A DNA stretch of 64,000 nucleotides from CAYVVT01 sp964454335 (GCA_964454335.1 CAYVVT010000015.1:1-64000); one strand, 5' to 3'. Positions 8,528-19,049 are shown, counted from the stretch's first letter. Translations and numbers: made by a program. Notes: a model not told the origin generated them from the sequence alone.

Positions 8528-11500
8528 ATGAAAAAACTTATCATCCTTCTCTTGCTGATTTTCTATGCCGGCCAGCCGACTATGCTGGCAGCTTCAATCC
8601 AACTGAGCACTGAGGAAGAGGCCTGGTTGGCGGCGCACCCGAAGATCGTATTCGGGGGCGAGATGGATTGGATGCCCTTCGATTTCGTGGATGATCAAGG
8701 CAATTACAGCGGCATTGCCAAGGACTATATCAACATCATTGAAGAACGGCTGGGTGTTGAGATTGAGGTGGTCACGGGTCACACTTGGAATGAGTTGCTC
8801 AACATGCTTGCGAGCAGGGAAATCGATGCTCTGCCTGCAGTCTACCACTCGTCAGAACGCGAAGTATATGCGAACTTCACGCAAGACTATCTCACCGTTA
8901 CAGATTTTGTATATCGCCGTAGCGGGGATCCCAGCATCCAAACATTTAACGATCTGCGCACCAAGACCATCGCCGTGGTGAAGGGCTTCACCGTTGAAGG
9001 TTTTCTCCAGACCAATCATCCAGAGTACGAGATCTTGGCTAACGAGGATATCAAGAATGCTTTGACTGCAGTGATTACAGGTAGAGCCGATGCCTTTATC
9101 GGGGATATTCTCTCCACCTCCTATGCCATTCAGCTCAATTCACTCACTGGGTTGACGCCCATCGTCCCTGTACTCGAACTTCAATCCGATGTGCACATGG
9201 CTGTGCGTAAGGACTGGCCAATTCTGGTTAGTTTGATAAACAAGGTGTTGAATACCGTATCTGAGGCAGAGCATAACGACTTTATTCAGAATTGGCTGTC
9301 TGCAGATATCCTGGAGATGGAACCCGGGAGCACTCAGAAAAAGGAGCAGACAGCCGGGATGATCCTGCGCATCGCCGGGATCTTCGTTGTGTTTATCCTG
9401 CTGATGTACTTCCTGATCAGATATGTAAGCAAGGTGACCAGGCGAACGGATGCGTTCACAGAGACGAGTCGTAGGTACCTGCCGGCAGTTTTGATCGCCC
9501 TCTTCCTGGCGGTGACCGTCACTATTACCTGGTTGGCTCTGGGGCAGGTACGGGAACAATCTTTTAACAATAGCGAGCAATCACTCTGGACGGTTCTCCA
9601 TTCAACCGAAGACATTCTCAGGCTCTGGATCGAACCCAGAATGGATTTCCTGGACGATCTGGTTTCGGATGAAGAGGTGGCATACCTGGTTGAGGATCTG
9701 CTCCAGGACCCCGCTGATAAGCGGAGTCTGTCAGTCAATCCAACCCTGGCAGCCCTTCGGAACCGTATCCGAACGATTGGGGAGTTAGGCGACAATACAG
9801 GTTTCTTTGTCATCAACCCGGATTACATCAGTATCGGATCCATGCGCAATACCAATCTGGGATCAAAAAACCTCATCCGCGAACAGCGGCCTGTACTGTT
9901 GGACGAAGTCTTTGCCGGTAAGAGCAATTTTATCCCACCCATATTCACGGATCTGAGTGCGGACAAAAACAACTCCACAATGTTTTACGCAGCTCCAGTA
10001 AGGAATGCCGCCGGGGAGGTGATCGCTGTCATGACACTCCGGGATGATCCCCAGAAAGTGTTTACCGGCATCTGCAACTCAGGTCAACTGGGAAGCAGTA
10101 TGGAAACTTACGCATTCGATAAAAGAGGTTTTCTACTTTCCAACAGCCGCTTCGATGATCAGTTGAGAGATATTGGGCTGTTAGATGAAAATTTGGTGAG
10201 TCTGCTCAATGTCAGGATCGCAGATCCTGGTGGTGACCTCACTGCTGGTCATCAACCTGAGTTGTCTCGCAATGAGCAGCCCCTTACGCTGATGGCCCAG
10301 GCTGCCACGCGTGGACTTGAACCCGGTACGATGAGACAATATCGCGATTACCGTGGCGTGGACGTGTTCGGTATATGGGAATGGGTTGCTGATCTCAACT
10401 TCGGGCTTACAGTTGAGATCGATCAAGAAGATGCATTCTCTGCATATTATCTCATCAGGACAATCATCGTTACCATCCTCATCATTGTCAGTGTTCTCGC
10501 AATTGCCGTTACAATTTTCAGTATCGTCATTGGCGATCGTGCCAATAAAGCACTGCGGGAATACAGTAAGGATCTTGAGACACACCGTGCTAACCTTGAA
10601 TCTGATGTAGAGAAGAGAACGGCAGAACTCTCTGCGCAGAAGGAGATGCTCACCACGACCATCGAAGCGCTGGCCCATCCCTTCTACGTCATTGATACCA
10701 GTGACTATTCCATTGTTCTGGCAAACCAGGCGGCTCGAAATCTATCTCCGGGTAAAGAGATCTCTACCTGCCATGTCCTATCTCACCATAGTGACACACC
10801 CTGTGATTCAGAAGATGACCCCTGTCCGCTGAAAGAACTGAAGATCACGAAGAAACCAACCATCATGGAGCATACGCACTACGATGCAGAGGGCAATGAG
10901 CGCTTTGTCGAGGTTCATGGCTATCCAGTGTTTGATGATGCTGGTAACATTATCCAGATGATCGAGTACTCCCTGGATATCACGGAGCGCAAAAAGGTTG
11001 AAATGGCCCTCATCGAGAGCACCAAGCGTACCAATGCAATTCTCAAGGCTTCTACAAATGGCATTATCACCATCACCGCAGATGGTAAAGTGGATACCTT
11101 TAATCCAGCTGCAGAAAAGATTTTCGGATATAATGCCAAGGAGATCCATGGACAGAATGTGTCGATCCTGATGCCTCCGGAACATGCCGAAAACCATGAC
11201 GATTACTTGAAGAATTACCTAACCACCGGTATAAAAAAGGTCCTTGGCGAAAAACGCCTTGAAGTCACTGCAAAGCGTAAAGATGGTGTACTCTTTCCAA
11301 TGGAGATTGGCATTAGCGAGGTGTTCGTCGAAGACAAGCGTTTCTTCATGGCAATTCTGAACGATATCACCGAACGCAAAAGAGCTGAGGAAGAAGTCAG
11401 AAAACTCTCACTCTCTGTCGAACAAAGCCCTATTTCAGTTGTGATTACCAACCTCGATGGGAGCATCGAGTATGTTAATCCACATTTTACTGCAGTCACC

Positions 11501-14020
11501 GGATATAGCAGCGAGGAAGCCATCGGACAGAATCCCCGCATCCTGAACGCAGGAGTACAACCTGATATATTCTATGTGGAGTTATGGGAAACGATAACTA
11601 CTGGCATTGACTGGCATGGTGAATTCTGCAACAAGAAGAAGAATGGCGAGATCTACTGGGAGTCGGCCTCGATCTCACCCCTAAAGGATGAAGAAGGCAA
11701 TATCATACGGTTCGTGGCCATCAAAGAGGATATCACCGAACGCAAAGCGTTGGAGGAAGAACTCCGCCAGGCAAAGGAGACGGCCGAGGCAGCCACACAG
11801 GCCAAAAGCGATTTCCTTGCAAACATGAGCCACGAGATCCGGACGCCCATGAATGCTGTGATCGGTCTGAATCATCTGTTGATGAAGACCAAGCTGGATC
11901 CTAAGCAGAAAGACTATACACGCAAGATCGGAACGTCCGCTGAGAACCTGTTGGGCATCATCAATGATATCCTGGACTTTTCCAAGATCGAAGCCGGTAA
12001 ACTGGAAATCGAAAGCACCGATTTTGATCTGGACGGTGTGCTGGGCAACTTATCCAATATGATGGGTGTCAAAGCTGAGGAGAAGGAGATCGAAGTCCTC
12101 ATTTCCAAGGAGAAGGGTACTCCAACCAACCTTATCGGGGATCCCTTGCGACTGGGACAGATCCTGCTGAACCTGGCCACCAATGCCATCAAGTTCACGG
12201 ATGAGGGCGAGGTATCTGTACGGGTAAGCAAACTTGAGAAAACCACCAAATATGCCGAGCTGAAATTCTCAGTGAGCGATACCGGGATAGGAATGACTCC
12301 AGAACAACAGAAGAGATTGTTCCAGTCCTTCCAGCAGGCGGATACCTCAACGACAAGAAAGTACGGAGGTACAGGTCTGGGTCTCACCATCAGTAAGAGC
12401 CTGGTGGAGCAAATGGGGGGACAGATCGATGTGGAAAGTAAGGCCGGGAAGGGCAGCACTTTCTTCTTCACTGCGCGTTTTGGGCTGCAGACCAGGAAGA
12501 AGAAAAAGAAACGTGTAATCCCGGATTCAATCAAAGGCCTGCATACTCTTGTGGTAGATGACAATTCCACTGCACGAGAAGTCCTGGCGGATTACTGTGA
12601 GGATTTCACCTTTACCGTGGAGCTGGCCGTGGATGGGAAACAGGCTGTCAAGATGGTGGAAACAGCTGAGAAGCCCTATGACCTGGTCCTCATGGACTGG
12701 AAGATGCCCAACCTTTACGGCATCGAAGCTTCCAAGGCCATCCGTAACAGCAAGAAGGTTAAGAAGCAACCCCATATTATCATGATCACCAGCTATGGCC
12801 GGGAGGAGATCCGGCGGAAAGCCGAGGATGCCGGCCTGGAAGCCTTTCTCATCAAACCAGTGAGCCAATCCCTACTCTATGATGCCATCGTGCAGGTGGT
12901 GGGCAGTGAGGGTGATCTGGAAGAAATGGTGGATACCAGGGCTGCAGCAGCTAAAGAACGCCTGGCTCATGTTCGTGGTGCCCAGATCCTGCTTGTGGAG
13001 GACAATGAGATCAATCAGCAGGTGGCAACCGAGCTACTGGAAAATGAAGGACTCATTGTAACTGTTGCAAATGATGGCAAGGAAGGACTCGAGCAGGTAA
13101 CTCAGTCTGATCAGCAGTACGATTTGGTCCTCATGGATCTGCAGATGCCGGTGATGGACGGCTACAAGGCCACGGCAGCAATCCGTAAGGATAAGCGCTT
13201 CAGGGACCTGCCTATCATCGCACTCACCGCTGATGCCATGAAAGGGGTTGCCGAGAAGACGATTGAAGTGGGCTGCAACGGCTATCTCACCAAACCTATC
13301 GATGTTGATGAATTGATGGAGATAATTGCCAAATGGGTAAAGCCCGACTCTGATCGAAAACCGGTTGCCGTTCAAGAGAAGGGAGTTACGAAAGAGGCTC
13401 CTGAGATTGAATTTGACTTTGAGCATATCGATTCCGATAAAGGCCTTTACCGAGTCGCAGGGAACAAGAGACTTTATCAGAAGATCCTCCTGCAGTTCCT
13501 GGATACCGCAGCAACATTGTCTGAAGCTCAGAAACTCCTGACTGAAGGAGATAAAAAAACTGCCGAACGTCTGGTACATACCATCAAGGGTGTAGCCGGG
13601 AATTTGGGCGCGGAAACGCTGTTCGAGTCCGCCAAGGTACTTGAAGTCAAGATCAGGGGCTTAAAAGCGGCCAAGGCCAAACTCACCAGGGAGTTTAACG
13701 CTGTTGAGAAAGATCTGGCTCTCGTGGTTGGGGAGATCGAAGAATTCAAGACTACCCTCAAACTTGAACAGCCGACGGACGAAGGTGAGGCTGAAATCCC
13801 AACTGAGGAGATTCTGAAAGAATTGCAGAAGCTCTCCTCCGAACTTGCAGAGTATTCAGCCGAGGCTCAGAAGACATTCGATGCCATCATGTCTGCATTG
13901 AAAACGAGTGAATATTCTGTGCAGCTTGATGAGATCGCCACGACACTGGGCAAGTACGATTTCGATAAAGCCAATCAGATCACGAAAGAGCTGATCACAG
14001 CTATTGAGAAAGCGGGGTAA
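8528..14020 (+). CDS. hybrid sensor kinase with periplasmic solute-binding domain and HPt
   Basis: A 1830-residue BvgS/EvgS-like sensor. ATG 8528 was chosen because a clear signal peptide begins there. Domains: periplasmic SBP_bac_3 solute-binding domain (about 25-265), membrane segments near 276-300 and 317-340, a second extracytoplasmic sensor region (about 350-635), a membrane segment near 640-670, three PAS domains (about 715-1085, the first with a Cys-rich insert), HisKA with His1102, HATPase_c with DTGIGM and GGTGLGLTI, receivers with Asp1390 and Asp1537, and a C-terminal HPt with His1684. The solute-binding domain suggests detection of an amino-acid-like ligand. The stop overlaps the cyclase start by one base (TAATG), so the cyclase is a likely partner. 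Confidence 0.93.
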   Translation: MKKLIILLLLIFYAGQPTMLAASIQLSTEEEAWLAAHPKIVFGGEMDWMPFDFVDDQGNYSGIAKDYINIIEERLGVEIEVVTGHTWNELLNMLASREIDALPAVYHSSEREVYANFTQDYLTVTDFVYRRSGDPSIQTFNDLRTKTIAVVKGFTVEGFLQTNHPEYEILANEDIKNALTAVITGRADAFIGDILSTSYAIQLNSLTGLTPIVPVLELQSDVHMAVRKDWPILVSLINKVLNTVSEAEHNDFIQNWLSADILEMEPGSTQKKEQTAGMILRIAGIFVVFILLMYFLIRYVSKVTRRTDAFTETSRRYLPAVLIALFLAVTVTITWLALGQVREQSFNNSEQSLWTVLHSTEDILRLWIEPRMDFLDDLVSDEEVAYLVEDLLQDPADKRSLSVNPTLAALRNRIRTIGELGDNTGFFVINPDYISIGSMRNTNLGSKNLIREQRPVLLDEVFAGKSNFIPPIFTDLSADKNNSTMFYAAPVRNAAGEVIAVMTLRDDPQKVFTGICNSGQLGSSMETYAFDKRGFLLSNSRFDDQLRDIGLLDENLVSLLNVRIADPGGDLTAGHQPELSRNEQPLTLMAQAATRGLEPGTMRQYRDYRGVDVFGIWEWVADLNFGLTVEIDQEDAFSAYYLIRTIIVTILIIVSVLAIAVTIFSIVIGDRANKALREYSKDLETHRANLESDVEKRTAELSAQKEMLTTTIEALAHPFYVIDTSDYSIVLANQAARNLSPGKEISTCHVLSHHSDTPCDSEDDPCPLKELKITKKPTIMEHTHYDAEGNERFVEVHGYPVFDDAGNIIQMIEYSLDITERKKVEMALIESTKRTNAILKASTNGIITITADGKVDTFNPAAEKIFGYNAKEIHGQNVSILMPPEHAENHDDYLKNYLTTGIKKVLGEKRLEVTAKRKDGVLFPMEIGISEVFVEDKRFFMAILNDITERKRAEEEVRKLSLSVEQSPISVVITNLDGSIEYVNPHFTAVTGYSSEEAIGQNPRILNAGVQPDIFYVELWETITTGIDWHGEFCNKKKNGEIYWESASISPLKDEEGNIIRFVAIKEDITERKALEEELRQAKETAEAATQAKSDFLANMSHEIRTPMNAVIGLNHLLMKTKLDPKQKDYTRKIGTSAENLLGIINDILDFSKIEAGKLEIESTDFDLDGVLGNLSNMMGVKAEEKEIEVLISKEKGTPTNLIGDPLRLGQILLNLATNAIKFTDEGEVSVRVSKLEKTTKYAELKFSVSDTGIGMTPEQQKRLFQSFQQADTSTTRKYGGTGLGLTISKSLVEQMGGQIDVESKAGKGSTFFFTARFGLQTRKKKKKRVIPDSIKGLHTLVVDDNSTAREVLADYCEDFTFTVELAVDGKQAVKMVETAEKPYDLVLMDWKMPNLYGIEASKAIRNSKKVKKQPHIIMITSYGREEIRRKAEDAGLEAFLIKPVSQSLLYDAIVQVVGSEGDLEEMVDTRAAAAKERLAHVRGAQILLVEDNEINQQVATELLENEGLIVTVANDGKEGLEQVTQSDQQYDLVLMDLQMPVMDGYKATAAIRKDKRFRDLPIIALTADAMKGVAEKTIEVGCNGYLTKPIDVDELMEIIAKWVKPDSDRKPVAVQEKGVTKEAPEIEFDFEHIDSDKGLYRVAGNKRLYQKILLQFLDTAATLSEAQKLLTEGDKKTAERLVHTIKGVAGNLGAETLFESAKVLEVKIRGLKAAKAKLTREFNAVEKDLALVVGEIEEFKTTLKLEQPTDEGEAEIPTEEILKELQKLSSELAEYSAEAQKTFDAIMSALKTSEYSVQLDEIATTLGKYDFDKANQITKELITAIEKAG

Positions 14021-15042
14021 TGAACGTGAGCAAAGCTGTAAAATCCACTATTCTGGCAGTAGACGATGCTCCTGAGAACCTTGATGTTCTCACGGGACTG
14101 CTGGGGGAAGATTACAACATGAAAGTGGCTCCCAATGGCATTATCGCATTGAAGATCGCCCAGGCTGACAATCCGCCGGACCTCATTCTCCTGGATGTAA
14201 TGATGCCGGGCATGAGCGGCTTCGATGTGGCCCGGGAACTTCAGGCCAATAAAACCACTGCAGAAATTCCCATCATCTTCGTCACCGCCAAGACAGACGA
14301 GGACAGCATCACGGAGGGTTTCTCAGCAGGTGGGGTGGATTATGTCATGAAACCCTTCAATCCGAAGGAACTCCAGGCTCGGGTAGAGACGCATATGAGC
14401 TTGAGGGATGCCCGTGAGCGACTGGAGAACATGTCCCGCAGTCTGGGTAAATACCTGTCTCCCAGCGTCTACAATTCCATCGTCAAGGGTGAGAAGAACG
14501 TGGAGATCTCATCCTACCGCAAGATGCTCACCATCTGCTTTACGGACATCGTAGGCTTTACCAGCCGCACCGAGGCCATGGACCATAACGAAATGACCGA
14601 TTGGATCAACGCCTATCTCAATGACATGGCCCAGATCGTTCTGGAATCTGGCGGTACCCTGGACAAGTTCATTGGTGACGCGGTGATGACCTTTTTCGGG
14701 GATCCGGAGACCCAGGGCTTGGAAAAGGATGCCCTGACCTGCATTGATATGGCCCAGAAAATGATCGAGAAAGCCAAGGATCATGATATTCAGATCAGGG
14801 CTGGGATCAATACAGGGATGTGTACAATCGGGAACTTTGGCAGCGAGGACCGCATGGACTACACGATTCTGGGCAAGGAGGTCAATCTGGCCTCCAGGCT
14901 GGAGTCCAACGGGGAGCCTGGACGCATACTGCTTTCAGAGAACACCTTTCAGCTTATTCAGGACAAGGTAACCTGTGAAGCCCATGGACAGGTTGACATG
15001 AAGGGGATAGACCGGGCTATTGAGACCTTTCTGGTAGAATAA
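14020..15042 (+). CDS. receiver-linked class III adenylate/guanylate cyclase
   Basis: A 340-residue response regulator with a nucleotide cyclase output. The receiver (about 10-125) has Asp59 in LILLDVMMP. A helical linker with LGKYLSPSVYNSIV leads to a class III cyclase domain (about 165-340). Metal-binding Asp176 is in CFTDIVGFTS, Asp220 is in KFIGDAVMTFFGD, and the adenine-specifying region DYTILGKEVNLASRLE supplies Asp and the Asn/Arg transition-state pair. All main catalytic positions are present, so it is probably active, with cAMP the likely product. Coupling to the upstream kinase through a TAATG overlap suggests that kinase phosphorylates it. Confidence 0.93.
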   Translation: MNVSKAVKSTILAVDDAPENLDVLTGLLGEDYNMKVAPNGIIALKIAQADNPPDLILLDVMMPGMSGFDVARELQANKTTAEIPIIFVTAKTDEDSITEGFSAGGVDYVMKPFNPKELQARVETHMSLRDARERLENMSRSLGKYLSPSVYNSIVKGEKNVEISSYRKMLTICFTDIVGFTSRTEAMDHNEMTDWINAYLNDMAQIVLESGGTLDKFIGDAVMTFFGDPETQGLEKDALTCIDMAQKMIEKAKDHDIQIRAGINTGMCTIGNFGSEDRMDYTILGKEVNLASRLESNGEPGRILLSENTFQLIQDKVTCEAHGQVDMKGIDRAIETFLVE

Positions 15043-15086
15043 TTGATGCAACCCTCGCAGGGGTTCTTCTGGCAGGAGTAACATTC

Positions 15087-16112
15087 ATGGGAAAAACCAA
15101 GAAGAAAACCATCCTCGTCGTAGATGACGAGCCTATCAACATCGAGATCCTCACGGAGATCCTGGAGAAGGATTACAACGTCAAGGTGGCCATCAATGGT
15201 GAAATGGCCTTGAAAGTTGCCAATTCAGCTCCTGTTCCTGATCTCATCCTCCTGGACATTGTCATGCCGGATATCAAGGGATATGATGTATGCAAGCAGT
15301 TGAAGGCCGGGATCCGAACTGCGGATATTCCAGTCATTTTTGTCACTTCTCTGGATCAGGACGCGGATGAGGCTGCCGGATTCGATGCAGGCGGAGTCGA
15401 CTATATCACCAAACCTGTCAATCCAGGAGTTACACTCCGGCGCGTTGCCACGCATCTTGCATTGCACGATCAGAACCTGGCGCTTGAATCCAGAGTAATC
15501 GAGCGGACAAGGGAGCTGCGTGAAACCAGGTTGCAGATCATTGAAAGTCTGGGGCAGGCTGCTGAATATCATCTTGACGATCGCGGGTTGAGCGTCGTCA
15601 GGATGAGAAAGATCACTGAGCAGGTAGCGCTATCATACGGACTCAACACGATCGAGGCCGGCCGTATCGCTACAGTGGTCCCCATGCATGATATTGGTAA
15701 GATCGGCATTCCTCATGAGATCCTCAGGAAACAGGGTGAATTGAATGCTGATGATTGGAAGATCATCAAGCAGCATCCACACATAGGTGCCCGCATTATT
15801 GGTGAGCACAATGATAATATGATGCTACAGGCGCGGAGTGCTGCGCTGACCCATCATGAACATTGGGATGGTGGTGGCTATCCCGAAGCTCTGCAAGGTG
15901 AGGGAATACCACTTCTGGGTCGGATCACCGCTGTGGCGGATGTCTTCAGTGCCCTCACCACGAGTCGACCTTATCGGGAGGCTTGGTCACTGGAAGATGC
16001 TTTTACGCACATCGAAGAGAGAAGCGAAACCCAATTTGATCCGCAAGTAGTTGCAGCGCTGCTGACCTGCAGATCATTGATTACTGGTATCTGTCAGCAC
16101 TATGCTGACTAA
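15087..16112 (+). CDS. receiver-HD-GYP protein, probable c-di-GMP phosphodiesterase
   Basis: A 341-residue RpfG-type response regulator. The receiver (about 8-125) has Asp57 in LILLDIVMP. The HD-GYP domain follows, with the HD pair His201-Asp202 in MHDIGKIGIP, the HHEHWDGGGYP motif and the RITAVADVFSALTT metal-binding segment. Usual HD-GYP proteins have DGxGYP and hydrolyse cyclic di-GMP; the motif is complete here. It starts 44 nt after the cyclase with an AGGAG ribosome-binding site and probably belongs to the same operon. One kinase could then switch cAMP synthesis and c-di-GMP breakdown together. The next gene is convergent and ends 21 nt away. Confidence 0.92.
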   Translation: MGKTKKKTILVVDDEPINIEILTEILEKDYNVKVAINGEMALKVANSAPVPDLILLDIVMPDIKGYDVCKQLKAGIRTADIPVIFVTSLDQDADEAAGFDAGGVDYITKPVNPGVTLRRVATHLALHDQNLALESRVIERTRELRETRLQIIESLGQAAEYHLDDRGLSVVRMRKITEQVALSYGLNTIEAGRIATVVPMHDIGKIGIPHEILRKQGELNADDWKIIKQHPHIGARIIGEHNDNMMLQARSAALTHHEHWDGGGYPEALQGEGIPLLGRITAVADVFSALTTSRPYREAWSLEDAFTHIEERSETQFDPQVVAALLTCRSLITGICQHYAD

Positions 16113-16132
16113 TTCTTGAACACCCTCAGCGA

Positions 16133-18433
16133 CTAAGCTTGTCTCGTGAGAAAATTCTGCAGGATCCGGATCCCTGACTGACTACCCACTGATTCAGGAT
16201 GGAATTGCACACCATAGATAGGCAATTTGTCATGGTGGAAGGTCATGGCCAAGCGCTCCGGTCCACGCTCCCATCCATTTATTGTCAGGTCAGAGACTGT
16301 ACTGCCAGGAGCAAGCGTAAGGCTGTTGTACCGCACCATTTTTACCGGATTTGGCAAGGAGTGCATGATTTCCCGTCCATCATGCTCAATCAATACCGGA
16401 ATACCGTGCACGGGTCCAGATGGACTTTGCTCAAGCGTCAGACCGGCTGACAACCCAATGGCCTGAAAGCCCAGACAGATGCCCAGCAGAGGTATATGGA
16501 GATCGCCAGACAGTGCCATCTCGGCCAGTTTCAGACTCAAGGGGGAATTTTGGGGGTGCCCGGGTCCCGGTCCAATGATCAGGTGCGAAGGATCTGTGTC
16601 CAGGAGCTCATCCAGTATTTGTGATCCCTCGTGGAAACCGTTGACCAGCGTGACCTCCACACCCATTGCCGCCACCGCATGAGCGATATTCCAGGTGAAT
16701 GAATCCAAGTTGTCTATCATGATCAGATGCCCTGCTGAGGAACCATCTGGCGTGGCGGGCCATCGCCTGATCTCGCCTGTCTGGTCCGAGACTGGTTCGG
16801 TGACGGAGAGGGGCTGAGGGTGAACTGCAAGCTCATCCTGCCTGATTCGGTTCTCCGGAGATGTCCCGTCCAACCAGCCTGCCGATTCACGTAAGGCACG
16901 AGCCTTCCACTTGGCTTCCCGGACCTCCTCCTCAGGATCGGAACCCGCTACCAGGCCACCGCCGGCCTGGATCGTGCCCTGCCACATGCCCTGGGCATCC
17001 TTTTGCGCTTCAAGGGTCCGGATAAGAATACTCCATTTTGAGAAACCTGTCCCTGGATCGGCAATTCCGATAGATCCCGTCCAGAATGATCTCGGAGCTG
17101 CCTCCAGATCGTTGATCCCGGCGATGGCGACGGTCTTGGGGCAACCGGTGATACTGCCGCCGGGGAACATGGCCTGCAGCGCATCCCAGATATCCCTGCT
17201 GGAATGCAGCTGGCCAGTGACCTCGCTTACCAGATGATGCACGTTTGGATAACTTTCGATCTGGAACTGTGAATGCCTGACACTGCCTGTTTCCGAGACC
17301 ATGCCCAGATCGTTACGCTCCAGGTCAACCAGCATGCGGTGCTCAGCCCGTTCCTTCGGTGAGTTCAGCAACTGCTCACGTTCACGTTCCTCTTCCTGGT
17401 CATCATGTCCCCGGGGCCGGGTTCCCTTGATGGGCCGTGTCCTGAGTGTCCCGTTCTCTGAGGAAAGCAGAAGTTCAGGTGAAGAAGAACAGAGGGCCAG
17501 GTCCTGGTCAGGAACATAGATCCAGGCGGAGTTGGGAGCCGGGTTTGTATCCAGCAGATCCTTCATGATCAGCCAGGGATCCTTTCCCAGCGCCCCTTGC
17601 CATTTACGGCCAAAATTAAGCTGATAGAATTCACCATTCTGGATGGCCCGTTGTACGCGCCTGACGATATCTGCATGTTCTCGATCTGAGTGAGAGCTCA
17701 CACCCGGATCTTCAGGATTGACCTGCGCCAGGTGTTCGCTGCTCACAGGTAAATGGTCCGATTGAAGGATCCCGGTGCACTTCTCCAGCCACTTGTCCTG
17801 ATTGTAAGCCAGGATCTTCAATTCCTGATGGTTACGATCGTGGATCAGCCAGCGGTCAACCTGCCAGATGATGCCCAGCATGGAACCAGTGGCACCGTAG
17901 TGTGAGGGCAGCAGGGACTGGGTCCAGGGGAAGAGATCATACTTCAAAGTGGATAGTAGCGCACCCGGCTGTACAGCATATTCAGCGTGATCCTGTGAAA
18001 GCTCCGCCTGCGATGCGCTAATGCTGCGCATCGCCTCTGCCAGACTCCAGCCTTCCAGGTGTCGCTGATCCTGCCAGGCTCCGTTCTGCCAGCATTGCTC
18101 CAGGACTTTCAGGGCTGGTGGATCCGGTTCGATATCCAATTCTGTCGTTAACTGACTCAAATGGCTCTGCTCAGGGCTTTCTGAAGACAGGTCCGGCTGG
18201 ATCAGCAACCAGCGCCGGGTGGCCGGGCCAGCGATGAGGGTGAATTCAGCTTCAGAACTCCTGATACCAGTGGAAAACAGGGCCTTCTCATCCGGGGCAC
18301 CAAAATGATTGGAAGCCCCCAGGAGACCATGGGACCGTAAAGCCTCGATCAAATGAGCGTAAGAGACGGATCGTTCGTGGAATGGAAGCGAAATGGACGC
18401 GATGCTCATGGCCCGATAAGATGATCCCTCCAT
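16133..18433 (-). CDS. pabBA: aminodeoxychorismate synthase, PabB-PabA fusion
   Basis: A 766-residue fusion for the first step from chorismate to p-aminobenzoate and folate. Residues up to about 520 form the chorismate-binding synthase, with PIKGTRPRG (Lys336) and PGGSITGCPK. The Lys in PIKGT marks aminodeoxychorismate synthases, whose lysine attacks chorismate; anthranilate synthases have Ala there. Residues about 565-766 are a class I glutamine amidotransferase with nucleophile Cys653 in GICLGFQ and the His/Glu pair in GVQFHPES. The order, synthase first and glutaminase second, is opposite to that of the plant and fungal fusions and like fused TrpEG. A second ATG at 18409 is possible. No trp or folate genes lie beside it. 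Confidence 0.85.
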   Translation of the reverse strand: MEGSSYRAMSIASISLPFHERSVSYAHLIEALRSHGLLGASNHFGAPDEKALFSTGIRSSEAEFTLIAGPATRRWLLIQPDLSSESPEQSHLSQLTTELDIEPDPPALKVLEQCWQNGAWQDQRHLEGWSLAEAMRSISASQAELSQDHAEYAVQPGALLSTLKYDLFPWTQSLLPSHYGATGSMLGIIWQVDRWLIHDRNHQELKILAYNQDKWLEKCTGILQSDHLPVSSEHLAQVNPEDPGVSSHSDREHADIVRRVQRAIQNGEFYQLNFGRKWQGALGKDPWLIMKDLLDTNPAPNSAWIYVPDQDLALCSSSPELLLSSENGTLRTRPIKGTRPRGHDDQEEEREREQLLNSPKERAEHRMLVDLERNDLGMVSETGSVRHSQFQIESYPNVHHLVSEVTGQLHSSRDIWDALQAMFPGGSITGCPKTVAIAGINDLEAAPRSFWTGSIGIADPGTGFSKWSILIRTLEAQKDAQGMWQGTIQAGGGLVAGSDPEEEVREAKWKARALRESAGWLDGTSPENRIRQDELAVHPQPLSVTEPVSDQTGEIRRWPATPDGSSAGHLIMIDNLDSFTWNIAHAVAAMGVEVTLVNGFHEGSQILDELLDTDPSHLIIGPGPGHPQNSPLSLKLAEMALSGDLHIPLLGICLGFQAIGLSAGLTLEQSPSGPVHGIPVLIEHDGREIMHSLPNPVKMVRYNSLTLAPGSTVSDLTINGWERGPERLAMTFHHDKLPIYGVQFHPESVGSQSGIRILQNFLTRQA

Positions 18434-18513
18434 TGGAGATGAGCCAATTGTTTCGTACTTTTTGTTCTACGTCTATGAACCAAATGAATATTCCATAAAG
18501 GGAGGAAAGATCC

Positions 18514-18954
18514 ATGCCAACGGATAATGGTGATTTTTATCAGCAATTGAGAACTGAGATTCGCGAATGGCTGGAGACCAAGACCGGCAGATCCAGCAGG
18601 TGGTCTGAATACCTGCTTCTGGCACCAGACCTGTTTCACCTGTTGTGTAAACTGGCCATCGATAAGGAAGTCCCGGCCAGGGAGAAGGCCAAGCTGGCCG
18701 GCGCTATCGCCTATTTCGTCTCACCCATCGATCTGGTTCCAGAGGGCTTCGTCGGTCCTGCCGGCTATATCGACGATGTTGCCCTGGCCGCCTACGTCAT
18801 CAATTCAGTGATCAAGAATACTGACGAGGGTGTCGTTGACAAGCACTGGGCAGGGGAGAAGGATGTCCTGGATCTGGTCCAGAAGATCGTGGATGCCGGT
18901 GAGGAGATGGTGGGGGAGAAGCTCTGGAAGAAGTTGAAGGAACTGGTGCAGTAG
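18514..18954 (+). CDS. DUF1232 (YkvA-like) small membrane protein
   Basis: A 146-residue protein with the DUF1232 core. The segment AYFVSPIDLVPE with the following YIDDVALAAYVINSVI is the family signature, within two short hydrophobic helices (about residues 60-105). The family occurs widely, but its function is unknown. A strong GGGAGGAAAG ribosome-binding site precedes ATG 18514. It is divergent from the PabBA gene, so 18434-18513 should hold promoters for both. The next gene is 95 nt away and may be co-transcribed. Confidence 0.85.
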   Translation: MPTDNGDFYQQLRTEIREWLETKTGRSSRWSEYLLLAPDLFHLLCKLAIDKEVPAREKAKLAGAIAYFVSPIDLVPEGFVGPAGYIDDVALAAYVINSVIKNTDEGVVDKHWAGEKDVLDLVQKIVDAGEEMVGEKLWKKLKELVQ

Positions 18955-19049
18955 CTCAGGATCCATCCCATACCGGGAACTCGGGCGTACTTCCCACCGC
19001 ACAGATATCCACCCGCATAGAAGGGGTGCAACAGGAGGCGAGGAACAGC

